This document shows, in pieces, positions 51,001 through 60,086 of a stretch of DNA of 64,000 bases. Under the pieces are notes generated by a model, which worked only from the letters and a program-made list of their open reading frames with translations, searched no databases and was not told the origin of the DNA. Both the position numbers and the translations under genes were made by a program. The DNA comes from Bacteroidaceae bacterium (GTDB lineage: Bacteria > Bacteroidota > Bacteroidia > Bacteroidales > Bacteroidaceae): assembly GCA_017470425.1 (NCBI GenBank), contig JAFUYT010000016.1, positions 1 through 64,000 of the forward strand. Direction: 5' to 3'. The first letter of the stretch is position 1. Each line of letters opens with the position of its first letter.

Positions 51001-54000
51001 ATGAAACGCATTTTAGGACTGGATTTGGGCACTACAAGCATTGGATGGGCCTTGGTGAATGAAGCCGAGAACAGTGAGGAGCACTCTTCCATCACCCGCT
51101 TAGGAGTACGCATAGTGCCTTTGACCGTGGATGAACAGACAAACTTCGAGAAAGGTAAAAGCATCACGACCAATGCCGACCGTACGCTTAAGCGTGGTAT
51201 GCGCCGCAGCCTCCAGCGTTACAAGCTACGCCGGTTGCTTCTGATTACCTGCCTCAAAGAGGCGGGCATCATCCAAGATGATACGATTCTCACAGAGAAT
51301 GGCCCTCGCACGACCTTTGCCACGCTTCGTGCTCGTGCCAAGGCAGCCACTGAAGAGGTTAGCCTCGAAGAGCTTGCGCGTATCCTCCTGATGATTAACA
51401 AGAAACGAGGCTATAAAAGCAGTCGGAAGGCCCAATCAACAGAGGAAGGCACGCTGATCGACGGGATAGAGGTGGCCAAGAAGCTACATGACGAAGGGCT
51501 TACTCCAGGCCAATATGTCTATTCCCTGCTTCAAGACGGCAAGAAGTACATTCCTGATTTCTACCATTCCGACCTGCAAGCTGAATTTGATGCAGTGTGG
51601 AACTTCCAAAAGGCTTTTCATCCCAATGTCCTAACGGATGATTTCCATCAGCAGCTGCAAGGGAAGTCGAAGACGAAGACCTCCAGCATCTTCTTAGCCA
51701 AATACGGTATCTATACGGCCGACAACAAGGGAGGAGACCGCCGTTTACAGCAATATCGCTGGCGAACGGAAGCCCTCAACAGAGTCCTCTCGCAAGAGGA
51801 ACTGGCATACGTGATAGCAGACATCAACGGCGCCATCACCGGCAGCAGCGGTTACCTCGGAGCAATCAGTGACCGCTCCAAAGAGTTGTATTTCAACAGA
51901 CAGACAATAGGACAATACATCCTTCAGCACATCGAAGCCGATCCGCACTACAGCCTCAAGAACCAGACGTTCTACCGGCAGGATTATCTCGACGAGTTTG
52001 AGCGTGTCTGGGAAGTACAAGCGCAGTTCCACCCTGAGCTGACAACAGCTTTGAAGAAGACAATACGAGACCTCATCGTTTTCTACCAGCGCCCCTTGAA
52101 GAGTAAGAAGGCGATGCTGGATGTCTGCACCTTTGAGAACCGTCAGATTGAGGTGACAGAAGAAGGCAAGACACGCATGAAGACGGTGGGGCTCAAGGTT
52201 TGTCCCAAGTCCTCTCCTCTCTTCCAGGAATTCAAGGTCTGGCAAGTCCTCAACAACCTACAAGTCGAATACGAAGCTCCTGGCGAAGATCTCTTCGCAG
52301 AGACGGAGCAGAGGCGCCTGCTCTCCCTCGAAGAGATGAATCGCCTCGCGCACGAACTATTATATAAAGACAAGCTCACCAAACGCGAAGCGCTCACGAT
52401 TCTCTTCGGGAAGGCAGCAAAGAGGTACGACCTAAACTACAAAGAGATTGAAGGCAACCGGACAATCGCCGCCCTCTATCGTGCCTATTTCAAGATCATT
52501 GCGCTTTCCGGTCACGAAGAATACGACATCAGCAAGCTCACCGCCCATGACATCGAAGAGATAAGCAGCAACATCTTCTCCCTGCTTGGTATCAATCAGG
52601 ACATCCTTCATTTCGACGCTTCGCTCGAAGGACATACCTTCGACCAGCAGCCGCTCTATCAGCTCTGGCACCTGCTCTACTCCTACGAAGGTGACAATTC
52701 CAAGACGGGCGACGAAGCACTCATCGCCAAGCTCCAAAGCCTCTGCCACTGCGACCGCGAGTTTGCACGGGTGCTGGCCAACGTGACCTTCCAGGAAGAC
52801 TACGGTAGCCTCAGCTCCAAGGCCATGCGAAAGATCCTGCCTCATCTGAAAAAAGGTCACATCTACGATAAAGCTTGCGAAGAAGCTGGATACAAACATT
52901 CCGAGCGTTCACGCACCAAGGAAGAACTGGCCAATAGGGAGTATCTCAGCCGTCTTGAGCTGCTGCCACGCAATGCGCTGCGCAACCCTGTCGTGGAGAA
53001 GATTCTCAATCAGATGATCAACGTGGTCAATGCCGTTTGCGATGCCTACGGCAAGCCAGACGAGATCCGCATCGAGCTGGCACGTGACCTGAAACAGAGC
53101 GCAAAAGAACGCGAGAAGACAACAGCGGACATCAACGAAGCCAATCTGCTGAACGAGAAATACCGCAAGACTCTGGAGACAGAATTTGGAATCCCACACG
53201 TAAGCCGCAACGACATCATCCGCTACAAGCTCTACATGGAGCTGAAGGACAATGGTTTCAAGACCCTTTACTCCGACACCTATATCCCCAAAGACCGCCT
53301 GTTCAGCAAGGATTTCGATATCGAGCACATCATCCCGCAGGCCCGCCTCTTCGACGACTCGTTCTCCAACAAGACACTGGAAGCACGAGACATCAACATC
53401 GAGAAGGGCAGTGCCACGGCCTTCGATTATATTCATGGTAAGTGGGGCGAGGAGCGGGCTGCGTCATACAAGGCCAAGATTGACGACCTCTATCGCAAAG
53501 GTGTCATTAGCAAGTCGAAGCATGACAAACTCATGATGCGCGAAACCGACATCCCCGACGGATTTATCGACCGCGACCTGCGCAACTCCCAGTATATCGC
53601 CAAGAAAGCGCGGGAGATACTGGAGGATCTCGTGAGCGTAGTGGTGCCGACCATCGGAAGCATCACGGACCGCCTGCGTGAGGACTGGCAGCTCGTGGAT
53701 GTCATGCAGGAACTCAATTGGGACAAGTACGACTGTCTGGGACTCACAGAGAGTTATCAGGACAAAGACGGCCGCACCATCCAGCGCATCAAGGACTGGA
53801 CGAAACGCAACGACCACCGTCACCACGCTATGGACGCCCTGACCATCGCTTTCACCAAGCCCGCCTACATCCAGTATCTCAACAATCTCAGCGCCCGCAG
53901 CGACAAATCCAGCAGCATCTATGGCATTGAGCAGCGCTATCTCTATCGTGACAGCCGAGGCAAGCTGCGCTTCCGCGCCCCCATCCCGCTTGACCAGTTC

Positions 54001-55173
54001 CGCATGGAGGCCAAGCGGCAACTCGAAGACATCCTCATCTCCATCAAGGCCAAGAACAAGGTGATGACACAGAATGTCAACAAGACCAAGTCCAAGGATG
54101 GAACCAAAAGGAAGGTGCAACTGACACCACGCGGACAGCTCCACAATGAGACCATCTACGGACACACGCTGCATCGCGTGTCAGAGGAAGTGAAAGTAGA
54201 TGGAAAGATGACGCCAGAACGCGCCGCACTGATTGCCAAGAAGATGTATCGCGAGGCCGTCATTGCCCGCCTGGCACAGTTCGGCGACGACCCCAAGAAA
54301 GCGTTCACGGGCAAGAACTCACCCGAGAAGAATCCCATCTGGCTCAACGAAGAGCACGCCGAGCAAGTGCCTCCGCGAGTGAAGTTGGTCTATTACGAGG
54401 ACTACTACCCGATTCGCAAGCCTGTGTCGCCCGACCTGAAATTGGACAAGGTCATCGATGTGGGCATACGCCGCATCCTGCAAGCGCGACTGGAGGAATT
54501 TGGCGGCGACGCCAAGAAAGCATTCTCCAATCTCGACGAGAACCCGATTTATCTCAACAAGGCGAAGGGCATCACCATCAAGAGCGTCCGCATCCGTGGA
54601 GTTCTCAGCGCAATTCCTCTGCACGAAGCAAAAGACCATCTCGGACACGTCATCACGGACAGTGAGGGACACCGGCGCCCTGTGGATTACGTACAGACAG
54701 CCAGCACACATCATATTGCTGTCTATCGCGATGCCGATGGGAACCTGCAAGATGTGGCTGTATCTTTCTTGGAAGCGACAACGCGAAAGGCTCTGGGCCA
54801 ACCTGTGGTTGATACAGACTACAACACATCCTTGGGCTGGAAGTTTCTGTTCTCCATGAAGCAGAATGAATACTTCATATTCCCTGATATTGAACATGGC
54901 TTCGACCCGAAAGCTATTGATTTGTTCGACCCGAAAAACAAGGCGGAGATCAGTAAGAGGTTGTATAGGGTGCAGAAACTTTCAAGAGTCAATTATGGTA
55001 AACAAGTCGTTAGAGAATACGTTTTCAGGCATCACCTAGAAACAACCATTCTAGAAACTAAAGAGTTGAAAAATGTTACCTTTAAAAACATTAAATCTTT
55101 ACAGTATCTAGAAAGTGTTATCAAAGTCCGCGTCAACCATCTTGGCGATATATTACCTGCGAAAGAAAACTAG
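51001..55173 (+). CDS. cas9: Cas9 RNA-guided nuclease, type II-C
   Basis: 1390 residues. RuvC-I: MKRILGLDLGTTSIGWAL with Asp8; arginine-rich bridge helix KRGMRRSLQRYKLRR (about 62-80); RuvC-II IRIELARDLK with Glu692; HNH core FDIEHIIPQARLFDD...DIN with His776 and Asn799; RuvC-III DHRHHAMDAL with His942 and Asp945. All catalytic residues are intact. The C-terminal third is the PAM-interacting region. The protein guides on crRNA:tracrRNA and cleaves DNA; the PAM cannot be read here. Its length is usual for Bacteroidetes II-C. cas1 and cas2 follow after a terminator-like hairpin; no csn2 or cas4. Confidence 0.97.
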   Translation: MKRILGLDLGTTSIGWALVNEAENSEEHSSITRLGVRIVPLTVDEQTNFEKGKSITTNADRTLKRGMRRSLQRYKLRRLLLITCLKEAGIIQDDTILTENGPRTTFATLRARAKAATEEVSLEELARILLMINKKRGYKSSRKAQSTEEGTLIDGIEVAKKLHDEGLTPGQYVYSLLQDGKKYIPDFYHSDLQAEFDAVWNFQKAFHPNVLTDDFHQQLQGKSKTKTSSIFLAKYGIYTADNKGGDRRLQQYRWRTEALNRVLSQEELAYVIADINGAITGSSGYLGAISDRSKELYFNRQTIGQYILQHIEADPHYSLKNQTFYRQDYLDEFERVWEVQAQFHPELTTALKKTIRDLIVFYQRPLKSKKAMLDVCTFENRQIEVTEEGKTRMKTVGLKVCPKSSPLFQEFKVWQVLNNLQVEYEAPGEDLFAETEQRRLLSLEEMNRLAHELLYKDKLTKREALTILFGKAAKRYDLNYKEIEGNRTIAALYRAYFKIIALSGHEEYDISKLTAHDIEEISSNIFSLLGINQDILHFDASLEGHTFDQQPLYQLWHLLYSYEGDNSKTGDEALIAKLQSLCHCDREFARVLANVTFQEDYGSLSSKAMRKILPHLKKGHIYDKACEEAGYKHSERSRTKEELANREYLSRLELLPRNALRNPVVEKILNQMINVVNAVCDAYGKPDEIRIELARDLKQSAKEREKTTADINEANLLNEKYRKTLETEFGIPHVSRNDIIRYKLYMELKDNGFKTLYSDTYIPKDRLFSKDFDIEHIIPQARLFDDSFSNKTLEARDINIEKGSATAFDYIHGKWGEERAASYKAKIDDLYRKGVISKSKHDKLMMRETDIPDGFIDRDLRNSQYIAKKAREILEDLVSVVVPTIGSITDRLREDWQLVDVMQELNWDKYDCLGLTESYQDKDGRTIQRIKDWTKRNDHRHHAMDALTIAFTKPAYIQYLNNLSARSDKSSSIYGIEQRYLYRDSRGKLRFRAPIPLDQFRMEAKRQLEDILISIKAKNKVMTQNVNKTKSKDGTKRKVQLTPRGQLHNETIYGHTLHRVSEEVKVDGKMTPERAALIAKKMYREAVIARLAQFGDDPKKAFTGKNSPEKNPIWLNEEHAEQVPPRVKLVYYEDYYPIRKPVSPDLKLDKVIDVGIRRILQARLEEFGGDAKKAFSNLDENPIYLNKAKGITIKSVRIRGVLSAIPLHEAKDHLGHVITDSEGHRRPVDYVQTASTHHIAVYRDADGNLQDVAVSFLEATTRKALGQPVVDTDYNTSLGWKFLFSMKQNEYFIFPDIEHGFDPKAIDLFDPKNKAEISKRLYRVQKLSRVNYGKQVVREYVFRHHLETTILETKELKNVTFKNIKSLQYLESVIKVRVNHLGDILPAKEN

Positions 55174-55187
55174 ATTATGAACCGTTT

Positions 55188-55216
55188 GAGTCCACATCAC
55201 CATGTGGGCTCTTTTT
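55188..55216 (+). terminator. Intrinsic terminator between cas9 and cas1
   Basis: Stem GAGTCCACAT/ATGTGGGCTC (55188-55197 with 55202-55211, one G-T pair), loop CACC, then TTTTTATT. It lies just before the cas1 start and could lower cas1-cas2 expression relative to cas9. Confidence 0.8.
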
Positions 55217-55228
55217 ATTCTAAATCCT

Positions 55229-56167
55229 ATGATCAAGAAAACGCTTTGCTTCTCCAATCCTACTTACCTCAGCCTACGCAACGGGCAGCTGGTGATTCAG
55301 CTGCCAGACGTGGAGAAGAACGACACGCTGACAGCTGAGTTCAAGAAGATGAACGAGCGCACGATACCGATAGAGGACATCGGAGTCGTAGTGCTCGACA
55401 ACAAACGCATCACCATCACCACGGGAGCGATGGAAGCCTTGCTGGAAAACAACGCAGCCGTCATCACTTGCGACAGCCGCAGTATGCCCGTGGGGCTGAT
55501 GCTGCCGCTCTATGGCAACACACTCCAGAATGAGCGTTTCCGCGATCAACTCGATGCGTCCTTACCCCTCCGCAAACAGCTGTGGCAACAGACCATTCGA
55601 CAGAAGATTGCCAATCAGGAGGTGGTGCTACGCACCTACACCGAAGCACAGACAAAATGTATGCGTGTATGGGTGGATGAGGTGCGTAGCGGCGATGCCG
55701 ACAACCTCGAAGCGCGGGCAGCGGCTTACTACTGGCGCAACATCTTTCCTGAGATCCCCGATTTCGTCAGAGGCCGCGAGGAAGCACCACCTAACAATCT
55801 TTTGAACTACGGCTACGCCATCCTACGCGCCGTCATCGCAAGGGCTTTGGTCAGCAGCGGCCTCCTCCCCACCCTCGGCATCCATCACCACAACCGCTAC
55901 AACGCCTATTGTCTGGCCGATGACATCATGGAGCCTTATCGCCCCTACGTCGATGAACTGGTCATCAAGATCATCCGCAAGCGATTTGACTACACAGAAC
56001 TCACCAAGGAGCTGAAGGCGGAATTGCTTGCTATTCCCGTGCTGGATGTTGTCATTGATGGCAAGCGTAGCCCGCTGATGATTGCAGCCTCGCAGACAAC
56101 GGCCTCGCTCTACAAATGCTTCGGCGGCGAACTGCGCAAGATCAGCTATCCACAAATGGAGGCATAA
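55229..56167 (+). CDS. cas1: CRISPR adaptation nuclease Cas1
   Basis: 312 residues. With Cas2 it integrates new spacers. The metal-binding residues are visible: Glu161 in EARAAAYYWRNIF, the His cluster 219-221 in LGIHHHNRYNAYCLADD, and the following Asp. The start MIKKTLCFSNPTYLSLRNGQ is typical of type II Cas1; an in-frame start at 55202 would fall in the preceding terminator stem. cas2 starts 5 bases after its stop. Confidence 0.95.
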   Translation: MIKKTLCFSNPTYLSLRNGQLVIQLPDVEKNDTLTAEFKKMNERTIPIEDIGVVVLDNKRITITTGAMEALLENNAAVITCDSRSMPVGLMLPLYGNTLQNERFRDQLDASLPLRKQLWQQTIRQKIANQEVVLRTYTEAQTKCMRVWVDEVRSGDADNLEARAAAYYWRNIFPEIPDFVRGREEAPPNNLLNYGYAILRAVIARALVSSGLLPTLGIHHHNRYNAYCLADDIMEPYRPYVDELVIKIIRKRFDYTELTKELKAELLAIPVLDVVIDGKRSPLMIAASQTTASLYKCFGGELRKISYPQMEA

Positions 56168-56172
56168 GGGCT

Positions 56173-56520
56173 ATGATTACTGAAGACAATTCACGGTTTA
56201 GCCAGTATCGTGTCATGTGGATTCTCGTTTTCTTCGACCTGCCTACCGACACCAAGAAAGAGCGCAAGGCAGCGGCCAAGTTCCGCAAGGATTTGATGGG
56301 CGACGGCTTCACCATGTTCCAGTTCTCCATCTATATCCGGCATTGCGCCAGTCGCGAGAACATGGATGTTCACGTCAAGCGCGTCAAGGCGGCACTACCG
56401 GAATTCGGCAATGTTGGCATTTTGGGAATCACGGACAAGCAGTTCGGCGACATACAGCTCTTCTACGGGAAGAAAGAGAAAGCACCTGCGGCTCCTGGTC
56501 AACAGCTCGAACTCTTCTGA
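56173..56520 (+). CDS. cas2: CRISPR adaptation protein Cas2
   Basis: 115 residues with the ferredoxin-like fold start YRVMWILVFFDLPTDTKKERK (Asp22), and the usual GFTMFQFSIYIRHC and ITDKQFGDIQLFYGKK. It is the structural partner of Cas1 in spacer integration. Start ATG at 56173, 5 bases after cas1; a stem-loop terminator follows at 56579. Confidence 0.95.
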   Translation: MITEDNSRFSQYRVMWILVFFDLPTDTKKERKAAAKFRKDLMGDGFTMFQFSIYIRHCASRENMDVHVKRVKAALPEFGNVGILGITDKQFGDIQLFYGKKEKAPAAPGQQLELF

Positions 56521-56578
56521 CACATCTTTGTAACACATCGCCTCGTTAAGCATCATCTTTGGAGATCATCATCTTTGG

Positions 56579-56619
56579 ATAGCGGATTCCGTCTTTCATG
56601 ACTGAATCCGCTATTTTCC
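56579..56619 (+). terminator. Terminator after cas2
   Basis: 11-bp stem ATAGCGGATTC/GAATCCGCTAT (56579-56589 with 56604-56614) followed by TTTCCC and, further on, eight T. It lies upstream of the CRISPR array on its distal side. Confidence 0.7.
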
Positions 56620-56686
56620 CATCACTCTTTTTTTATTTCTAATCTTTGCCATAAATCTTTGTATTATACCATCTTACACACATCGT

Positions 56687-58116
56687 GGTGTTTATGATGG
56701 TTCAAAGATGAAGAATTTCAAGCAATTCACAACCACTTGTCCGTTAATCTCCAGGGTGATCGGGTGTTTATGATGGTTCAAAGATGAAGAATTTCAAGCA
56801 ATTCACAACAGATCTCACAGATTACACAGATTAAAAATGGTGTTTATGATGGTTCAAAGATGAAGAATTTCAAGCAATTCACAACGCTTCCTTCACGAGA
56901 TGCACCACAGGGAACGGTGTTTATGATGGTTCAAAGATGAAGAATTTCAAGCAATTCACAACGCCAGCCATTCCTCATAGTCCTGCACGTGCGGTGTTTA
57001 TGATGGTTCAAAGATGAAGAATTTCAAGCAATTCACAACTGTACTTGCACGTTGGTCGGTAGTCCACACGGTGTTTATGATGGTTCAAAGATGAAGAATT
57101 TCAAGCAATTCACAACTGCGACACCTCTCTATATTTTCGCAGGGCGGGTGTTTATGATGGTTCAAAGATGAAGAATTTCAAGCAATTCACAACAGGCCAC
57201 TAATGTGTTGGCTCTCATCGAGGGTGTTTATGATGGTTCAAAGATGAAGAATTTCAAGCAATTCACAACTTACGAATCGAACCTGTGGCCAGCACATCTG
57301 GTGTTTATGATGGTTCAAAGATGAAGAATTTCAAGCAATTCACAACACCTCGTCCGCGACATGCCATCGGCACTCAGGTGTTTATGATGGTTCAAAGATG
57401 AAGAATTTCAAGCAATTCACAACGACCAGATGAAGGTCGATGAAGCCACGCTAGGTGTTTATGATGGTTCAAAGATGAAGAATTTCAAGCAATTCACAAC
57501 TTCAACAGCCTGCGGGCTTGGGGAATCAGAGGTGTTTATGATGGTTCAAAGATGAAGAATTTCAAGCAATTCACAACAAAATCTCTCCATCTAATCGTTG
57601 GTGTTAAGGTGTTTATGATGGTTCAAAGATGAAGAATTTCAAGCAATTCACAACCAATGTATGATACGGAAGATTTTAATAACAGGTGTTTATGATGGTT
57701 CAAAGATGAAGAATTTCAAGCAATTCACAACCGCAGCATGGGCAGCTATCAAGGCATCGTGGGTGTTTATGATGGTTCAAAGATGAAGAATTTCAAGCAA
57801 TTCACAACCACACGAAGCTACAACAGCGATGCCTGGACGGTGTTTATGATGGTTCAAAGATGAAGAATTTCAAGCAATTCACAACAAGTCGCGGACGATG
57901 ATGTAGGGTAGCGGCGGTGTTTATGATGGTTCAAAGATGAAGAATTTCAAGCAATTCACAACTTATTTCTCTTGGTTACCGTCTCCAATGGAGGTGTTTA
58001 TGATGGTTCAAAGATGAAGAATTTCAAGCAATTCACAACACGGTCGGCTTCAGCCTGAGCCGTGCTAAAGGTGTTTATGATGGTTCAAAGATGAAGAATT
58101 TCAAGCAATTCACAAC
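56687..58116 (-). CRISPR. CRISPR array, 19 repeats and 18 spacers (II-C)
   Basis: Nineteen apparently identical 47-nt repeats begin at 56687, 56763, 56839, 56916, 56993, 57070, 57147, 57223, 57300, 57377, 57454, 57531, 57608, 57685, 57762, 57839, 57916, 57993 and 58070. Spacers are 29 or 30 nt, all different. The plus-strand unit starts GGTGTTTATGATGG and ends AAGCAATTCACAAC. The tracrRNA anti-repeat and the AT-rich leader on the right indicate transcription on the minus strand, with the crRNA-sense repeat starting GTTGTGAATTGC. The minus-strand repeat also contains CATCTTTG, one base from the -7 consensus, so each repeat may carry a weak promoter, as known in Neisseria II-C. Confidence 0.97.
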
Positions 58117-58142
58117 CAAAATGTCAAAGAGCAATAACGATG

Positions 58143-58150
58143 CAAAAGTA
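58143..58150 (-). promoter_or_regulatory. -7 box in the CRISPR leader
   Basis: TACTTTTG on the minus strand, 26 bases from the last repeat. It supports the right-hand end being the leader and new spacers being added there. The leader spans about 58117-58222. Confidence 0.55.
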
Positions 58151-58222
58151 GCAATTCTTTTGCGTTCAACAGCAAGACAAAGAGAAAAAGTTTGCGAGAG
58201 GCAAAGAAAAATGCTCCTTTAG

Positions 58223-58585
58223 TTACTCTCCCAATATTTCTCTCAGTTCACATTCCAACAGTGGAAGGTGATTGATAATGATACTCCAGAGGATATCAGA
58301 AGAAAGGCTATCGTAACCATGAATGATATAATTACGAGTATCTACAATCTTCCGAGCATTCGTAATCCTGATATCGGGAACTTCCTTCAGAACGCGGTTC
58401 ATGGCCTCGCCCATAATCTCCACGTTGCGCTCTACGGCACGTCGCAACATGAAATTGCTGTTGAACTCCTCAAACAGTTTTGGCTTATCGTCGAAATAAC
58501 TATTGATTTCTTCTACAGCACCAAATACATCATAGAGGTATTTCAGAATCGTTTCATCCATAAATAGCGGATTTTGTTCGTTCAA
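58223..58585 (-). CDS. hepT: HepT-type HEPN toxin (DUF86)
   Basis: 120 residues; an all-alpha HEPN domain with the catalytic R-x4-H motif RNYIIH (Arg84-His89) followed by GYDSL. HEPN RNases of this family form TA pairs with MntA-type nucleotidyltransferases. It overlaps the mntA gene (start at 58585, or 58561 if M9 is used), the standard order. It lies only about 100 bases from the CRISPR array, separated by the leader. Confidence 0.92.
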   Translation of the reverse strand: MNEQNPLFMDETILKYLYDVFGAVEEINSYFDDKPKLFEEFNSNFMLRRAVERNVEIMGEAMNRVLKEVPDIRITNARKIVDTRNYIIHGYDSLSSDILWSIIINHLPLLECELREILGE

Positions 58586-58859
58586 TATTACGCTTGAAGA
58601 TAGGGTTTCTCACTGCCTTCTCCTCTACGAGATCCACCTCGCGTCCCAGTGCATCTTCCAATGCATATTTCAGTTCAAAATAGTTAGTGAGGTAATCGTA
58701 GATTTCATCTGTCTTGAAATCTACGAGGAAATCTACATCGCTCTCCTCCGTGAAACGTGGCGTAAGCACAGAACCGAAGGCATAGAGGCGACGTACCTTG
58801 TGTTTGCGACATAAGGTAGCAATGCGAGCGTGGGAGTGTTCAAGGAGGTTATTCTTCAT
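58554..58859 (-). CDS. mntA: MntA-type minimal nucleotidyltransferase (antitoxin)
   Basis: 101 residues with the nucleotidyltransferase motif GS-x10-D-x-D (Gly29-Ser30, Asp41, Asp43: AFGSVLTPRFTEESDVDFLV). In studied pairs this enzyme AMPylates the HEPN partner and so blocks its RNase. The start at 58859 follows the -7 box at 58881-58888. Overlap with hepT by up to 32 bases suggests coupled translation. Family role is known; action here is inferred. Confidence 0.92.
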   Translation of the reverse strand: MKNNLLEHSHARIATLCRKHKVRRLYAFGSVLTPRFTEESDVDFLVDFKTDEIYDYLTNYFELKYALEDALGREVDLVEEKAVRNPIFKRNIERTKSAIYG

Positions 58860-58880
58860 CGGCTTCTTGGTTTCGGGGGG

Positions 58881-58888
58881 CAAAGCTA
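58881..58888 (-). promoter_or_regulatory. -7 box of the mntA-hepT pair
   Basis: TAGCTTTG on the minus strand, 22 bases before the mntA start at 58859. Confidence 0.6.
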
Positions 58889-58952
58889 CACATTTTTTAT
58901 TGATACCCGATGACTTTTTCAAGAAAATATGGGGGATGGGAGCATATCGCAG

Positions 58953-60050
58953 CTATTTCAGCATCGCAAAATAGGTGTCGAGGAGATTCTTGGCGGCGAT
59001 GAAGGAGGTCTGGCGGCCGTCGAGGACGTTCTGCTCGGCACGGGGCAGGAGGGCAGCAATGGTCTCGTTGTTGTAGAAGCCATTACGGAGCTGCTCGTTG
59101 ATGCTCTCGTACATCCAGTACTTGGCCTGCTCGGCACGGCGGTGCTCGAAGTAGCCGTTGGCCTTGACGAAATCGACGTAGGCATAGACCATATCCCACA
59201 CTTCCTTGATGCCGAGGCCGTAGAAGCCGCTGTAGCATAGTACCTTGGGTGTCCAGCCGCTCTCGGGCATCGGGAAGAGATGGAGGGCATTCTGGAACTG
59301 ACGCGCCGCGAGGCGGCAGGGCTCCACGTTGTCACCGTCGCACTTGTTGATGACGATGCCGTCGGCCATCTCCATGATGCCGCGCTTGATGCCCTGCAGC
59401 TCGTCGCCGGTGCCGGCGAGCTGGATGAGGAGGAAGAAATCGACCATCGAGTGGCAGGCGGTCTCGCTCTGTCCCACACCGACGGTCTCCACGAAGATCT
59501 TGTCGAAGCCAGCAGCCTCGCAGAGGATGATGGTCTCACGAGTCTTGCGTGCCACGCCGCCAAGCGAACCTGCGCTGGGACTGGGGCGGATGAACGAGTC
59601 GGGGTGCACGGAGAGCTTCTCCATGCGCGTCTTGTCGCCGAGGATGCTACCCTTGGTCTTCTCAGAGCTGGGGTCGATGGCGAGCACGGCGAGCTTGCCG
59701 CCGGTGCGCTCCAGGACATGGACGCCGAACTCATCGATGCTGGTGCTCTTGCCAGCACCGGGGACGCCGCTGATGCCGATGCGTATGCTCTTGCCGCTGT
59801 AGGGCAGGCATTTCTCGATGACTTCCTGCGCGATGGCCTGATGCTGGGGGTGGGTGCTCTCCACGAGTGTCATAGCCTGTCCGAGGATGGTGACATTGCC
59901 CTTCAGGATGCCCTCGACATAGTCATCGACGGTGAGGCGGCGCCGGGCGAAACGGCCGCGCTGCAGATAGGGATTCACGGTCGAGGGCTGCTCCACGCCA
60001 CTGTTGACGACCAGTCCCTTGTATTCCTCGCTATTCTCTGGATGATCCAT
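58953..60050 (-). CDS. meaB: Methylmalonyl-CoA mutase-associated GTPase MeaB
   Basis: 365 residues. Walker A GVPGAGKS (residues 95-102), DPSSEKTKGSILGDKTRM with the family's switch region and NKCDGDN for guanine recognition. MeaB is a chaperone that protects and reloads B12-dependent methylmalonyl-CoA mutase, used in the propionate pathway of Bacteroidales. The mutase genes are not in this window. The minus-strand unit seems independent; the region upstream of the start is an A/T-rich repeat (60051-60086). Confidence 0.93.
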   Translation of the reverse strand: MDHPENSEEYKGLVVNSGVEQPSTVNPYLQRGRFARRRLTVDDYVEGILKGNVTILGQAMTLVESTHPQHQAIAQEVIEKCLPYSGKSIRIGISGVPGAGKSTSIDEFGVHVLERTGGKLAVLAIDPSSEKTKGSILGDKTRMEKLSVHPDSFIRPSPSAGSLGGVARKTRETIILCEAAGFDKIFVETVGVGQSETACHSMVDFFLLIQLAGTGDELQGIKRGIMEMADGIVINKCDGDNVEPCRLAARQFQNALHLFPMPESGWTPKVLCYSGFYGLGIKEVWDMVYAYVDFVKANGYFEHRRAEQAKYWMYESINEQLRNGFYNNETIAALLPRAEQNVLDGRQTSFIAAKNLLDTYFAMLK

Positions 60051-60086
60051 GCTGAATTGAGAGTTGAGAATTGAGTGTTGAAAACT
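60051..60086. repeat. AT-rich tandem 'GAATTGAGAGTT' repeat
   Basis: GAATTGAGAGTTGAGAATTGAG fills the gap between the GH43 stop and the meaB start; such GAGAATTGA-type repeats are dispersed in Bacteroidetes intergenic DNA. Confidence 0.6.

Noticed and set aside
56521-56686. Left flank of the array as leader (several CTTTG-type boxes, e.g. 56551-56579)
   Set aside because: It lies at the distal end if transcription follows the tracrRNA-compatible strand, and it contains the cas2 terminator; the right flank has a better-placed promoter.
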